NCBI GenBank assembly: GCA_963837365.1
Contig: CAWIMW010000008.1
Span: forward strand, 62,001 to 126,000
Length of the DNA: 64,000 nt
Source: CAWBXL01 sp963837365
Lineage (GTDB): Bacteria; Acidobacteriota; Terriglobia; Terriglobales; Acidobacteriaceae
Reading direction: 5' to 3'
Shown: positions 51,681 to 62,600 of the stretch, piece by piece
How positions within the stretch are numbered: position 1 is the first letter of the stretch
How the letters are laid out: each line of letters opens with the position of its first letter
Notes under the pieces: model-generated
Database searches by the model: none
The model's input: the letters and a program-made list of their open reading frames with translations, nothing else
Told to the model about the DNA's origin: nothing
Made by a program: the position numbers and the translations under genes

Positions 51681-53192
51681 TCAATTCGCCCCGTGAGAGC
51701 GCAGGAAATCAAGCTGCGCCGCACGCGGATGTGGCCGCACGGCAGGACTCTTGTCGAAGACCATGACGGGACCATCCGATCCTTTGAACAGATCCCACGT
51801 CGGCAATCCGCCCCCATTCGGGTCCAGGTTCTTGGCGAAATTTGTCCAGTACTGCATGACAACGTTTTGCAGTTTGAGATCCTGTCCTGGGACAGCAGTT
51901 TTCCAGTGATTCAACAGGCCAAACACATATGGGAGTTCAGCGCCGTGGTCAGCCCCGAGGCGCAGGCCAAGGGTGGGAGGCTCGCTGTTGTAACCGCCCT
52001 CGTCCAGATAGTCGAAATAGTAGAGGTAAACCTTGGCCCCGCTACGCTCAATGTCGGTGGCCAGTTTCAGTTCACCAAAAGCCACACGGTCGGCGAACTG
52101 GCGCTGCTGGGAGATTTTGGCTGCCTCATCAGAGTCACTGGGATACAGAGTCAGGAACTTCGCCGCGTCAGCGCCATAGTTCTTGCGGGCCTCTGCCATG
52201 TAGTCGCTGGCAAACATTGCTGACCGAAGAAAATGCTGCCCTTCATCGGAGTTCGAGCCTACCAGCATGGCTACCTTATTCTGTTTTCCATCCTTAAATA
52301 TGGAGACTGGGCTGGTGGGGAAAAACCATCCATCGACATTCGCCTGTGACATTCCATTCGTTTGCAGCAACTTTTCCGGCGGCAATGCCCGTAAGTCAGC
52401 CAACGAATGCGCACCGACCGATTCTGCAAACTGAACCCCGGCCTTTTCGGCATCTTGCAGCGACGCCAAATCTGTCCTCGCGAATCCAGTCCCAACTCCG
52501 CCGCTCTCGGCGATCCCGCGCGAAACAGTCCCTTCGACAGGGGACTCGCCACCTGCGCGTTGACCGAAAACGCGCCGCTGGATTGTCCAAAGATTGTGAC
52601 CTTGTCGGGATCACCGCTAAAAGCGGCAATGTTGCGATGTACCATTGCAGCGCTGCGTTTTGATCGAGCAACCGTAATTGCTCGAGGCGTGGTGAGGAGA
52701 TTCCTTGGTAAGTTCTGGGTGGGCAAAGAAGCTGAGGATTCCAGCTGGTAGTTCAGCGTGACGACGACAAGTCCCTTTTTAGCGAGTTCTACACCGTCGT
52801 AGAGAGCTTCCGCGCAGAGCTCACACGCAAGCCCCGCTGTGAATGTAGACCATGACGGGCAATGCGGCTTTGGCGGACCTGGATGGAGTCCAGACATTCA
52901 GGTAGAGGCAATCCTCACTCTAGGGAAAGTCGCTCTGAGGGAAAACTTGCGCGCAGCATCGCTGAAGTGGTCCGCTTTGCGTATGTCGTCCAGTGTCGAG
53001 GAGCATGCGGCACCTCCAACGCATATTCCACCGGAGGTTCTGCATAGGGAATGCCTTTGAAAGCGGTGATGCTGGAATCTCTCCACGGCACGCCGCTCAC
53101 TAGACCGTTATCAATGCGAACAGGCTGCTAGATTTGCGAATAGCAGGTTGCCATCAACAGGACGGCTGCAAAATGACCCTACAATGCTACAT
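51681..53192 (-). pseudogene. second type-B carboxylesterase, decayed N-terminal half
   Basis: The C-terminal 260 residues (51681-52469) are clean and carboxylesterase-like, including SNSDEGQHF and GAELPYVFGLL. Upstream, reading frames change several times (52470-53190): LVVVTLNY, VHRNIAAFSGDPDKVTIFGQSSGAFSVN (serine block, normally GQSAGA) and FKGIPYAEPPV are recognisable in different frames, with stops between. The probable start is ATG 53192, which has AAGGAGG upstream. Frameshifts and a few substitutions make the gene unreadable as given. It belongs to the same cluster as the intact paralogue at 48142-49710. Confidence 0.75.
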
Positions 53193-53204
53193 TACGCCTC
53201 CTTG

Positions 53205-54150
53205 TCAATTGCTCAGGTGGGTAGACAGGCGCTCTCCGCCGTGAAATCTACAGTTGAAAACAACCCCGGCAAGAATGTTCTGCAATTGATTAGGAGTGAT
53301 GGGCGGAGTCGCACCCCGCTGGGTTGCTACCCATGCTGCGAAACGGTTCGCAGCCTCGCTGGTCTCCTCCAGGGAACATCCTCTCCAGTAGTGATGTGCC
53401 AAACATGCAGTGAAGGCATCTCCAGCGCCCACAGCGTCCTCTACTTTCACGCGGAAACCCGCATGCTAGACCGTCTCTGTCTGCGAGACCAATACACTTC
53501 CGCGGTAGCCTCGAGTAATGCAAACCAGCCGCAAGTCGAATTCCGTCAGCAGCCGTTTGGCGAGGGCTTGCTCCCCACCATCGCCCAACCCCAGCAAGGA
53601 CGCGACTCGTACCAATTCTTCTTCGTTGAGCTTCACAATGTCGGCATGCTGGAAGGAACGGCGGAGAACTTCCTTATCGTAGAAAGATTGGCGGAGATTC
53701 ACATCGCAGATGCGCAGACTGGTTATAGAGCAGATATACAGGAAGTGTTAGATGGTAGAAGCAGACATCGGAGAACGCTGAGAGAGCGAACAGAAACAAA
53801 TTACGTCGGCTCGGACAGACAACTCTTCACAGTAAGGTGACCATTGCAGGAAGTCACAGGCGACAGGCTCCTTGATCAGGAATGTGGGCTGTACATCCGA
53901 CAAATAGTCACCACGCTGTACCTGTCTACTGATCATTGTACTGCTGAACGTACTTTATAGTCAGGCTCAGTTGTTGCATGACTTGCAGGCTTCACGGCAG
54001 AAGTAGTAAAGGCACACTAGGCTGGCCACGATTCTCTGGTCTCACAGGACATTAGTCATATAGGCAAAGTTCGCGGGCGCTCCACTCAGCACTCTTCCAG
54101 ACGGCAGAATGTCACAAAGGACTTCGCCCATAAGATCATCACTGCCGGTC
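53205..54150 (-). pseudogene. fructokinase-like PfkB kinase, hypermutated
   Basis: Fragments in several frames spell a PfkB sugar kinase. They include GAPANFAY (N-terminal signature, first Gly now Ser), INLRQSFYDKEVL, KLNEEELVRVASLLGL and the C-terminal signature EDAVGAGDAFTA, followed by ANRFAAWVATQRGA. Family order and length (about 300 codons) fit fructokinase, which matches the GH32 and sugar carrier of the cluster. Many conserved residues are altered in one way: W to C (three times), G to C, D to Y, G to stop. All need a G-to-T change on this strand. Limits are approximate. Confidence 0.72.
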
Positions 54151-54185
54151 TATTAATGGCCTTGTTTTAACATTGCGCATGTTAT

Positions 54186-55363
54186 TTATTGAAAAAGACT
54201 GGGCGCAAAATCAGCGAGATACTTGCGCCACACTGTCCATACGTGAGTTAAGGAGCTTTCAACACACACGTGCTTAATATAGGCCTTCTCCAGCACCTCG
54301 TGAGACTCTTTCACAGGGGTAAACAGAAAATAGTCGCTGCAGATTACAATACACAGCAGGTGAAGCTGCTGATTTACTTTCGCCGGATTCGCCAGGACGC
54401 GTGTAGTCTTTGTTAGTGTAGGTGATAGCAATGGCGGGACTGAATGCTACAATAGACGCAAACTGGTACAAATGATTCAGTCCGATGCGCAGTGCCTGGG
54501 CGCCGCCCATCGAAAGACCGGCCAATGCTCTGTGGTCGCGGTCTGGGATGGTGCGGAAGGCGTGTAGATAAATGGAATCAAGTCTTAGGAGATGATCTTG
54601 TAGACGGTTGCGTAGCGTTCATCCATGAAGAACCGCGAGATACCTCGTGAAGGCGGCGCGCTCGGAGTAGTTCAAGGCTTGGGCGGGGGCGGCGGTTGAA
54701 AGTGAACGCCAGCCATTACATTTTCATTCACAATGATCATTGGCTTGGCTTTGCAGGCCGCGATCAGATTGTAGAGAATGAAGTTCTCATGACTCTGGTC
54801 GCTCCAGCCAGCCTCGTACTCGCCGAGACAGTGTTGCAGGTACAAGACCGGATAGCGCGCGGTGCCTGGTCGTATCCCGGGGGCGTGTAGATAAAAATTC
54901 TTCTGGTCTCGCCTGTCGCTTTTAAGTAATACCACTCGGTGCGCACCGTTCAGTGCGGCACATCCTTGACCGCAAAGAATTCCGATTACGGGCAGAGGAC
55001 TTACAGTACGCTCACTTACTTGCTGGCGGCAAAAAATGTTCTGATTAAAGGATAGTTGGCGACAAAACAGTCAACAGAGATTCCGTAGTAGTAGAAACGA
55101 GGAGATAGGGGCTTGGTAGTTCTCTAACAGAACGCATCTTTGTACTTCACTATGTCATAGGTGGACTGGCAGAATCACAGCGATATCTGGACTTTTTGCG
55201 CATGATAGGCTTGCACGAGAAAGGTGACACTCAGGTAGCGGTTGATTAGCGGGTACTCAGAGTCGCGGATATTGGTGGAAGCTGGACGCGCCTCACTTAC
55301 TTGGCCACAGCAGGTGCACAGCGCAAGAATTATTGTGAAAACGAATTGTACTATTCTCCGCAT
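54186..55363 (-). pseudogene. Fes-like esterase (COG2382 type), hypermutated
   Basis: About 390 codons from ATG 55363 (MRRIVQFVFTIILALCTCC, a lipoprotein-like signal). An N-terminal sandwich domain (YPLINRYLSVTF...AQKVQISL) precedes the alpha/beta-hydrolase: EWYYLKATGETRRIFIYTPPGYDQAPRA, then VLYLQHCLGEYEAGWS where the family has HGLGEDETGWS, then MAGLSMGGAQALRIGLNHL (nucleophile serine in GLSMGG intact) and SHEVLEKAYIKHVCVES near the His. The gene is broken into several frames with stops, and many conserved Gly/Asp are Cys/Tyr/Val. Comparable intact proteins hydrolyse esters on carbohydrates (feruloyl/acetyl-xylan type). Confidence 0.72.
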
Positions 55364-55384
55364 ACAAACTATTCTCGCCGGACG

Positions 55385-56711
55385 TACGATTACTTCTTCG
55401 CCGGCGGCCTTATTGCCCCTTAGGGCACAGAGATCAACCGCGTCGGCCATTGCTTTATAACCGGCCGTACTGGGATGAAGGTGGTCGCCGGAGTCGAATT
55501 GCTCAAGAAATTTAGCTGGATGTTACGGATCTCTCACGGCTGCATAGAAATCAAAAAAACAGTACAACTCGCCGCTGGTCCGAATACAGCGGTTCACTTA
55601 CTGCAGCGTGGACTCTACATAGTCGCTGTAGTAGTAGGCACTCTCGTACGGAGTCAGCGTAGCGCAGAATACTCTGATTACATGCTGGTGCGCGCGATCA
55701 ATGAGTTGCTCAAGCCACATGATAAGGTAATGGCACTCACCACCTGGTGAACAAAGGGCATTTCTCTGGGCTTCTCGCTATTAGGTGCTGGGCGCGGCTT
55801 CATGTGGGGCTATCAGATGTAGTTGATTCACTACAGCACAATCAGGCTAGCCACTAAAGGTTGCGCGAGGACATAGCGATCAAAGAGAGACAGCGCGTTG
55901 ACGCTGGCACCGTCATACAGAATGCGATTTCCTCCAATGCCTTAGTTAACTACGGCCAAGGGCGCTGCTCGCTTTTCAGCTCACAGCGGATTGGCTAACG
56001 CATAAGGCTAATAGGTGTAATAGCTCTGTTTAGCTCAGACTACATAGGTAATGGAATAGCTAAACGAGACAGTGGCAGCAGTATGCGCGGAAGCTCAGAC
56101 CTAGACATCAGACAGCTAGTACCAGGAAGATTTGGCGGTGGCGTTAGGGATATCTGCTTGGCAGTAAAATACATAGCCTCAGAAACATAGGTTTGGTGCT
56201 GTACAAAGAAATGTACGGTAGCAGCAGTTGTCTTCTCAGGCAGAAAGATGCTGACCACGATCTCCGAAAAAGCGGACACCTTCAGATCAACCGGGTGACT
56301 CAGAACCGGAGCACCGGGCGGGATGCTGACAGAAGGTCTTCCCCCGAACGTCAGAACATGATCGGATTCCGGCACGATGCTGGCGCCCTGCTGGGCAAGA
56401 GCAACATGCGCTGCGCCAATCGAAAGTGCGGTCGCCCCGAATGCATTGGAGAAACGGATTCGCACACGTTCTCCGCCAATGGTTGGCCGCACAACCATGC
56501 GAACGGTCTGATTCTCAAGAACTGGTGTCGGCGGAAGTCCCGGGAAAGGAAGCGGGGTGTGTACCGCGGTGCTCCAGGCACTCACCCAATGTCCTGCCGC
56601 CCTTTTGTCTTCGACCCCAGCCGTTGCGCTCAACGCAATCAGCAGAACCGCGAAAGTACAAACAACCAGCGATCTCAGTTTTGTCACGCTTCCTCTTTTT
56701 AAAAAGCTCAT
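55385..56711 (-). pseudogene. SGNH/GDSL hydrolase, hypermutated in its C-terminal two thirds
   Basis: From ATG 56711 (signal peptide SLVVCTFAVLLIALSATAG) the first 170 residues are clean (GHWVSAWSTAVHTPLPFP, SIGAAHVALAQQG). The catalytic domain is ruined: the GDSL block FGDSITDG reads FSYSITYV (about 56041-56064), the GxND-type block reads L**INYI* and tens of codons away TAG/TGA stops occur, while C-terminal DSGDHLHPSTAGYKAM, with its Asp-His dyad (about 55450-55495), remains. Almost all differences from the family are G-to-T on this strand. Intact homologues are exported carbohydrate or lipid esterases. Confidence 0.78.
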
Positions 56712-56717
56712 CTAATG

Positions 56718-57617
56718 CTAAGCCGGTATCCAGAACGGATCACCCGACGGAATAAACTTGATCGGCACCTCGGTTACAAATGCGCGCAGCCAACTGGCGC
56801 ACTCGTCCATGCCGGCTCTTCCCGCCCTCGTGCGGAAGCTGTATGAGCGCCTTCTTTTGCCCGGACGCAACCGCGTCACGAACATATTCGGCGGCTTCCC
56901 ACTCCCGCGATTCAAAGACAACTAAGACGTCCACGTTGGGCAAGATCGCCATGCACTGGCCGATGTAGTGTCAGCGTGACCAACCTTTGTAACCCGAAGC
57001 TTGGGATCGCCGACCAGCCGCATGCTGCGCACTTTCAATTTGGTTTGCAGCTCCCGCGCCAGCTCTTCAACACTTGTCTCCGGGATCTGGTAGCTGTGGG
57101 AAAACGGATTGGGGCTAGTCACCGCGTAGTTCTCCCACCCCATCGTTTTGTTCCAACCGGTGAAAATTCCGTCGGGCCGATGGGCATGCCAGTGATCGTG
57201 AAATCTCCATACGACCATTTTGTTTTTCTCGATGAAGTTCACCTTGTAGTCGTACATCGGATCGTCTCTTAGATCCGACACGACGTCGGCAGCGCTCCAG
57301 AAGGTAGGCTCATGTGAAATTACGAAGTTGTTCCCTGCCGCCACCGAGCGTTGCAGCAAGCCAAGCGTAGACATGAAAGTGGTGGTGATTCCCGTAATTG
57401 GCGCGTCCGGATCGCCGATTTTGAATTCATCGGCAGTCGGGGTACTACAGGGCACGCCGATATTTTTCTTGATCCTGTTGATCACTTCCCGCGCGGTCAG
57501 TTTGGAGGAAGATTGCGCACGCAGTAAAGCTGGCGCCAGCAAAAGCCCACCACCTGCGACTTGGCAAAAACGGCGCCGAGATAACGTTTTGTCGTTCACG
57601 ACAGGCATTGTTCTCAT
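56718..57617 (-). pseudogene. Nif3-like dinuclear-metal protein, Tat-exported, frameshifted
   Basis: From ATG 57617 the protein starts with a Tat signal (LSRRRFCQVAGGGLLLAPAL) and continues KLTAREVINRIKKNIGVP, ITGITTTFMSTLGLLQRSVAAGNNFVISHEPTFWS (first metal-binding His), HDHWHAHRPDGIFTGWN (His cluster) and VRSMRLVGDPKLRVTKVGHA. It then shifts frame at about 56960 to LPNVDVLVVFESREWEAAEYVRDAV and again near 56830 to the C-terminus ECASWLRAFVTEVPIKFIPSG. Nif3-like proteins bind two metals and form hexamers; their reaction is generally unknown. It is 6 bases upstream of the SGNH start. Confidence 0.82.
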
Positions 57618-58479
57618 TTCAGAGTCCAGAACGGCTCTCCAGCCGGGATCCACTCCACTGGAACTTCCGGGACAAATCCTTTCAGCCATGCGGCCACTTC
57701 GCCGCAGCCTGGTTCCTCCGAGGCTTCATGAGCAAGAAGCACCAACCTTTCACTTTTTGCGCGGCGGCCAGGTCTGAGAAATATGGACCGGCCTCCCATT
57801 CCACCGCGTCACCAGCCACTACTGCGTCTACGCCGGGTTCGCGGAGAATACGCTCGGCATCGGCCACCAGCAGGAGGCCGTGAACCAATGCCACCTTTGC
57901 AACGCTGGAGTTCGCATCCCCAATGACGCGGACTCCATGGATCTTCAGCTTTTCCCCGGCGCTCTGAGCGAGGCCCCCGAGAGACGTTTTCGGCAGACGG
58001 AAGAAAACCTCGCGCGGATCGTAGGCGTTCTCGCGGTGTGCCATCACAACGTGAAATCCATCCCACCCTAGCGCGCGTGACAGCCCTTGAAGTTGGCTGT
58101 CGCTCTTTCTGGCATCCCAGTTCTCCACCAGCCGGATGATCACCAGCTTGTTCTGGGAGATAAACTCCTGCTTGGCCCGGCAAACCGGGTCGTTTTCGAT
58201 GACTTCTTTCGAAGGGGCCGGACCGTTCCTGAAAAACGGAGGAAAACGCTCACCGCGGCTATAGAAGGGATTCTCGCGGCAAATGACAGTGTTCTTGCCG
58301 GAAGCAACCGTTCGCTTGAGCACATCCAGCGTGGGGGTGTAGGTGGTCACGACCCCCGTGACTGGTGTTTCAGCACTTCCAAAGAGAATGCCATCGGAAA
58401 AGCCATCTGCCCGTTGGCTCTGCCATGGAACCGCGACGTTCTTCTGAATTCGATCCTGTAAATCCTGACTCGTGAACAT
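57614..58479 (-). pseudogene. second Nif3-like protein, frameshifted
   Basis: A paralogue of the adjacent gene: MFTSQDLQDRIQKNVAVPW, GVVTTYTPTLDVLKRTVASGKNTVICRENPFYSRG (the His of SHEP is Arg-Glu-Asn here), ENWDARKSDSQLQGLSRALGWD (in place of the HDHWHAHRPD cluster) and KIHGVRVIGDANSSVAKVALVHG. Near 57745 the frame moves; the rest is HEASEEPGCGEVAAWLKGFVPEVPVEWIPAGEPFW. Loss of several His ligands suggests reduced metal binding. No signal peptide is seen at the N-terminus, so an upstream start may be lost. It overlaps the next gene by four bases. Confidence 0.78.
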
Positions 58480-58494
58480 GGATGAACTCGCTGC

Positions 58495-59580
58495 CTACTC
58501 CTGGCCTAGATGACGATCGAAAAACTTCACCATCACGTTGAACGCGTCCTTCGACTCCGGGACATCCGCGTTGTAGAAGAACCCGTGGAACAGCCCCTCC
58601 CATACATGGAGTTCTGCGTCCACGCCCGCTTTCACCAGTTGCTCATGGGTATAGAGCGCCGCGCTGATTTCAAAACCCCGCGTACCGGTGATCACGAGGG
58701 TCGGCGGGAACTTGGCGAGCACTTCTGGGAAGTTGACGGGCGAGACCAGCGGGTCCTTGGGATCGGTACCGCTGAAATAACCCAACGGAACCTTTGTGTG
58801 GGATTTGGCGGCATGGGCGGCGCCATCCGGGCTTCACCGAGTGGCATGGCGGTGTAGAGTGCGTCACCGCCAAAGACGCCGCCGGCGCCGCGCAGAAGAT
58901 TCCAATTGCACCCGGTGCGGGAAGATTGTGGGCCTGGAACCAGGCAACCGATAGCGCGGTCTGCATGCCTCCCGCCGAGCACCCGAAGATGCCGATGTTC
59001 TTTGACTTGTAAGTTTTCAGGAGTTCCTGGTAGACGCTGGCAACATCCTCGCTGGCGGCGGGGAACTTGTAGTCGGGTTTCACGATAATCAACGCTGACG
59101 ACCTTGATCTTCCTAAGGCGGACACGGGTATCGATTCAAGTTCCGCGCAACCCGGCCAGCAACCGGAGAAACCGCCGCCATGAAGATTTATCAGGACCCG
59201 GTCTTTGTTCTCGGCCGCAATACCCGATTTCGGGGTGTAGATGTATGCATGTACCCCGCCGACCTTTCCATCCTTCTTGTCGACGGCGAATAGTTCGTAG
59301 TCGCGGGCAAGATATCCCTTCATGAAACGGGGCACGCCATTGTCCTGCTTCAGGATTTCCGGGTCTTGCATGTCCTTCAGGTGTTGGGTGACGTAAGCTT
59401 TCGCTTCCGGACTAAGAAAACTGGACATGGGCACCACTTGCGCAGGAACTTCAACGGTGCCGTCGGCACGCACTACAACTTTCGCTGGCTCGGTTGTGGG
59501 GCGGTCTGAGAGAGAATTGCAACGGGGCATAGAGCTATGAAGGCTGAACACAATAAGAGCAGCAGACCACGGTTCGACAT
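58495..59580 (-). pseudogene. HSL-family alpha/beta esterase, frameshifted
   Basis: From ATG 59580 a signal peptide (GLLLLLCSAFIALCPVAILS) is followed by SQTAPQPSQRKL, then, after a shift at about 59490, VVRADGTVEVPAQVVPMSSFLSPEAKAYV. The enzyme motifs are the oxyanion hole NLHGGGF, nucleophile GCSAGG, the catalytic Asp region (LVSPVNFPEVLAKFPPTLVITGTRG) and His in LHVWEGLFHGFFY. Frame changes occur near 59490, 59095 and 58840. It is the hormone-sensitive-lipase type of carboxylesterase. It is preceded by the TonB receptor (86-base gap). The gene would be functional if the indels are errors. Confidence 0.8.
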
Positions 59581-59666
59581 GATTGCGCGCCTCTGAACAT
59601 CGTATGGGTATGATCGTGCGGTAGAACTGGCACCGCCCTTTTCTGGACGGTGCCGCATAACAGTTG

Positions 59667-62600
59667 TTAGAACCCGAGCCGCAGGCCAAATTGAATGGCA
59701 CGCGGCGGGTTGGCCTGAGAGGTGATGGTACCGAATAAGCTGGGAGGGTCAGATAGGTTGTTGTCGGGAGCGCCAAAGCGCGTGTGGTTGAACGCATTGA
59801 AAAACTCCGCTGTGAACTGGAGATACACTCGGTCCGTAATGTCATTTCGTTTCGCGATCGATATATCCCAATTGTTCATGTGATCCATACGCACTCCGTC
59901 AAGGTTTCGCGGCTCGTTGCCAAACCTCACTTCGCCGCCGGTGTTCACGGGCGCAAAGCAGGCTTTATTGAACCACCCCGTGGCTGCTCTCTGTTGGCGA
60001 GATCCTGAAACTTTCAGATCGCATCCCGAGACGAAGTCTGGCCGCATCCAGAGGCCTTGCGCTCCGAAGTAACCCTGTCCGCCGCCCAGATTGCTAAGTG
60101 TTGACCCCAAGAAGATTTGGTACACGCTCATGGGTACACCGCTCCGGACCGTGGTGATGCCATTGACCCGCCACCCGCCAATCAAAGCGTTGACGGCTCC
60201 GTGAGCATCGCCCATGAAGTGCTTGCCACGACCGAAAGGCAAATCCACCCCGTAGCCAATGGAGAGGTTGTGAGGCACATCATAAGAGCTCACTGAGTAT
60301 TCCTGTTCCGGATGGTTGTTGTCCTGAGCTGACCCGCCGAAGATGAACCCCTCATCCAGGAACGCGCTAGAGCTGTCGGTGTTCGACATCAGGCGCGACG
60401 AAGTGTAGGCAACACTCAGGATGCCATTGCCCCTAAACCGCTTCATGAACGACGTCTGTAGCGATTTGTAATTTGAAGAGCCGAGGTGAGGATCCAGTTC
60501 GAGCACGCGATTGTACTGGGGAAAGGGCCTTAACAACTGCCCACGTGTAATAGTCGGCGCCGATAAGTATGTTGGAGAATTCGGCAGAAGCGCAGCGAAT
60601 GGATTCGGCAGCGCCTCGTTCAACTGCCCTGCACCGGTGCCCGTACCGAGCGAAAAGTACTGGTCCGGCAACTGATTCAGGCCAATATTCGAGACTGTGG
60701 CCCAACCCTGCATCAGCAGATGGGTTCCCTTTGATCCAGCATAGGCAACCGTCAGCGAGGCGTCCTTGCCGATTTGCCGTTCGACCGCGGCGTTCCACTG
60801 CTGCACATACGACATAGGCTGTCCGGGCACCCGCATCACAAATACACCCTGTCCATAGAAATCGTCCGGGCCTGCATTGCGGCGCAAAGGTGGGTTGATC
60901 CCCCCCGCGCCTGCGGGATATGGGTTCGAGACTGAGAGTCCCGGTGCATTGGCAGCGGTATAGAACGTCGGGGCGTTGTTTACCGGCGACAAGTTCGGCC
61001 CGTCTTGACTGAGCGTGGTGGGCGGATAAGAAATTCCATAACCAGCGCGTAGAACTGTCTTATCCGTGACTCGATAAGCCACACCAAGGCGGGGCGAAAA
61101 CAACTTCCAATGCAAGTTGTCTTCCCGCTTCGACGGGTAATCGGATGAGTTCACAAGCGCAACCGTGCCCATCAGTTGCTGGGTTTGACCCGTTGCCGGA
61201 TTGAGGATTGATCCCAGCGGACTTGGCTTGTTCGGCAAAAACACAGTATCGTTCCCACTTGCTTCTGCAAGCGCACCCGGCTGGTCCCAGCGGAGGCCGG
61301 CGCTGATCGTCAGCTTCCTCGTGGCCTGGAACGTATCATCCACAAAGAAGCCGTAGGAGTTGTAATAGACTCGCGATCCGCCGAGGAGTCCGGGGGCGAG
61401 CTGCGTGTCCAATGGGATTCCGAGCAATGCGGAAGCCAATGAACTCCCAGTGTTAGCGCCATTCGCGGTAGCGGCTGGGTTGAAGTCGAGCCTGAGCACG
61501 CCGTTCCCTGCGCCTTGCAGCATCTGGGCGTGACGGCCCGAGCCGCCAAACTTAATCTGATGACGACCTAAGATTTTGGTAAGGGTTCCCGACAACATAT
61601 ATACATTTTGCGTCCAGAAAAGCTGTGAGCCGATACCGTTGGACGCACTTATGCTCTGACCATCGCTTGCAAAGTTCATGGATGGCCAATTCGCTGGCGC
61701 TAGCAGCTGACTGTTAAGGGCTGCCCATCCAGGCCCAAGCTGCGACAGGTCAACACCGCTGCTGTCGGGAAACTCATGCTGAAAAACCCGCAGATAGGCC
61801 AGCCGCATGTCGAGAATCGTGGACGGGTTAAATGCATGTGTGTCTCCAACCACCGCCTCGTGCGTATAGAGACCCGTGTGGCCTTGCCCTTGGGTTTGGG
61901 TACCCCACGAATCGTAGGGATTGCTGTCCGCTTTCCAATACGTATACCGCGCAAATAAATTGTTACTGTCCGTAAGACGGTCGTCTACACGAATATTGTA
62001 TTGATCGTTTTCTCCACCAATCTTCGTTTGAGTAACAAAATTCCGCGTCAAAGCCCCCGGGACGTTTGGACGCGGATAATTGAGCGTCATGATGTTGACT
62101 GCGGCCTGATCGAGGCGGTTCGACGGAATTACGTTACCCGAAAAGGGCAGTCCCGTGGTGGGGTCGTAAATTGTGGGCAAACCCGCCGCGCTAAAGTCGC
62201 CTGCCAATTGTGCGTTCGTGGGTACGGTAAAGAATTGCACCTGGGTTGCGCTTCTGATCGGCTCACGCTCAAAGGAACCGAAGAAGAAGGTCCGGTTCTT
62301 GACCAGCGGACCACCAAGCGTTGCGCCATACTGGTTCTGCACCAGTGCCGGCCGTGGCTTTCCTTGTTGCTTCGTGAAATAGTCATTCGCATTCAGAACC
62401 TTGTTACGGAAATACTCGTAAGCACTTCCATGAAACGTGTTGCTACCGGACTTGGTCGTCAGGTTGATCACGCCCCCGGCGTAGCTTCCGTACTCGGCGC
62501 TGACATTATTCGTGGCGACGCGGAATTCCTGCACGATGTCTTGTGATGGAATCAGTGCGTTCAGATTTCCAGCGACGGCGTTCGACGACACACCATCAAC

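Noticed and set aside
53100..56200. Diversity-generating retroelement as cause of the substitutions
   Set aside because: Those elements mutate adenines in a short target using a template repeat and reverse transcriptase. Here the changes are at guanines of one strand over 3 kb, and no reverse transcriptase or repeat is present in the window.
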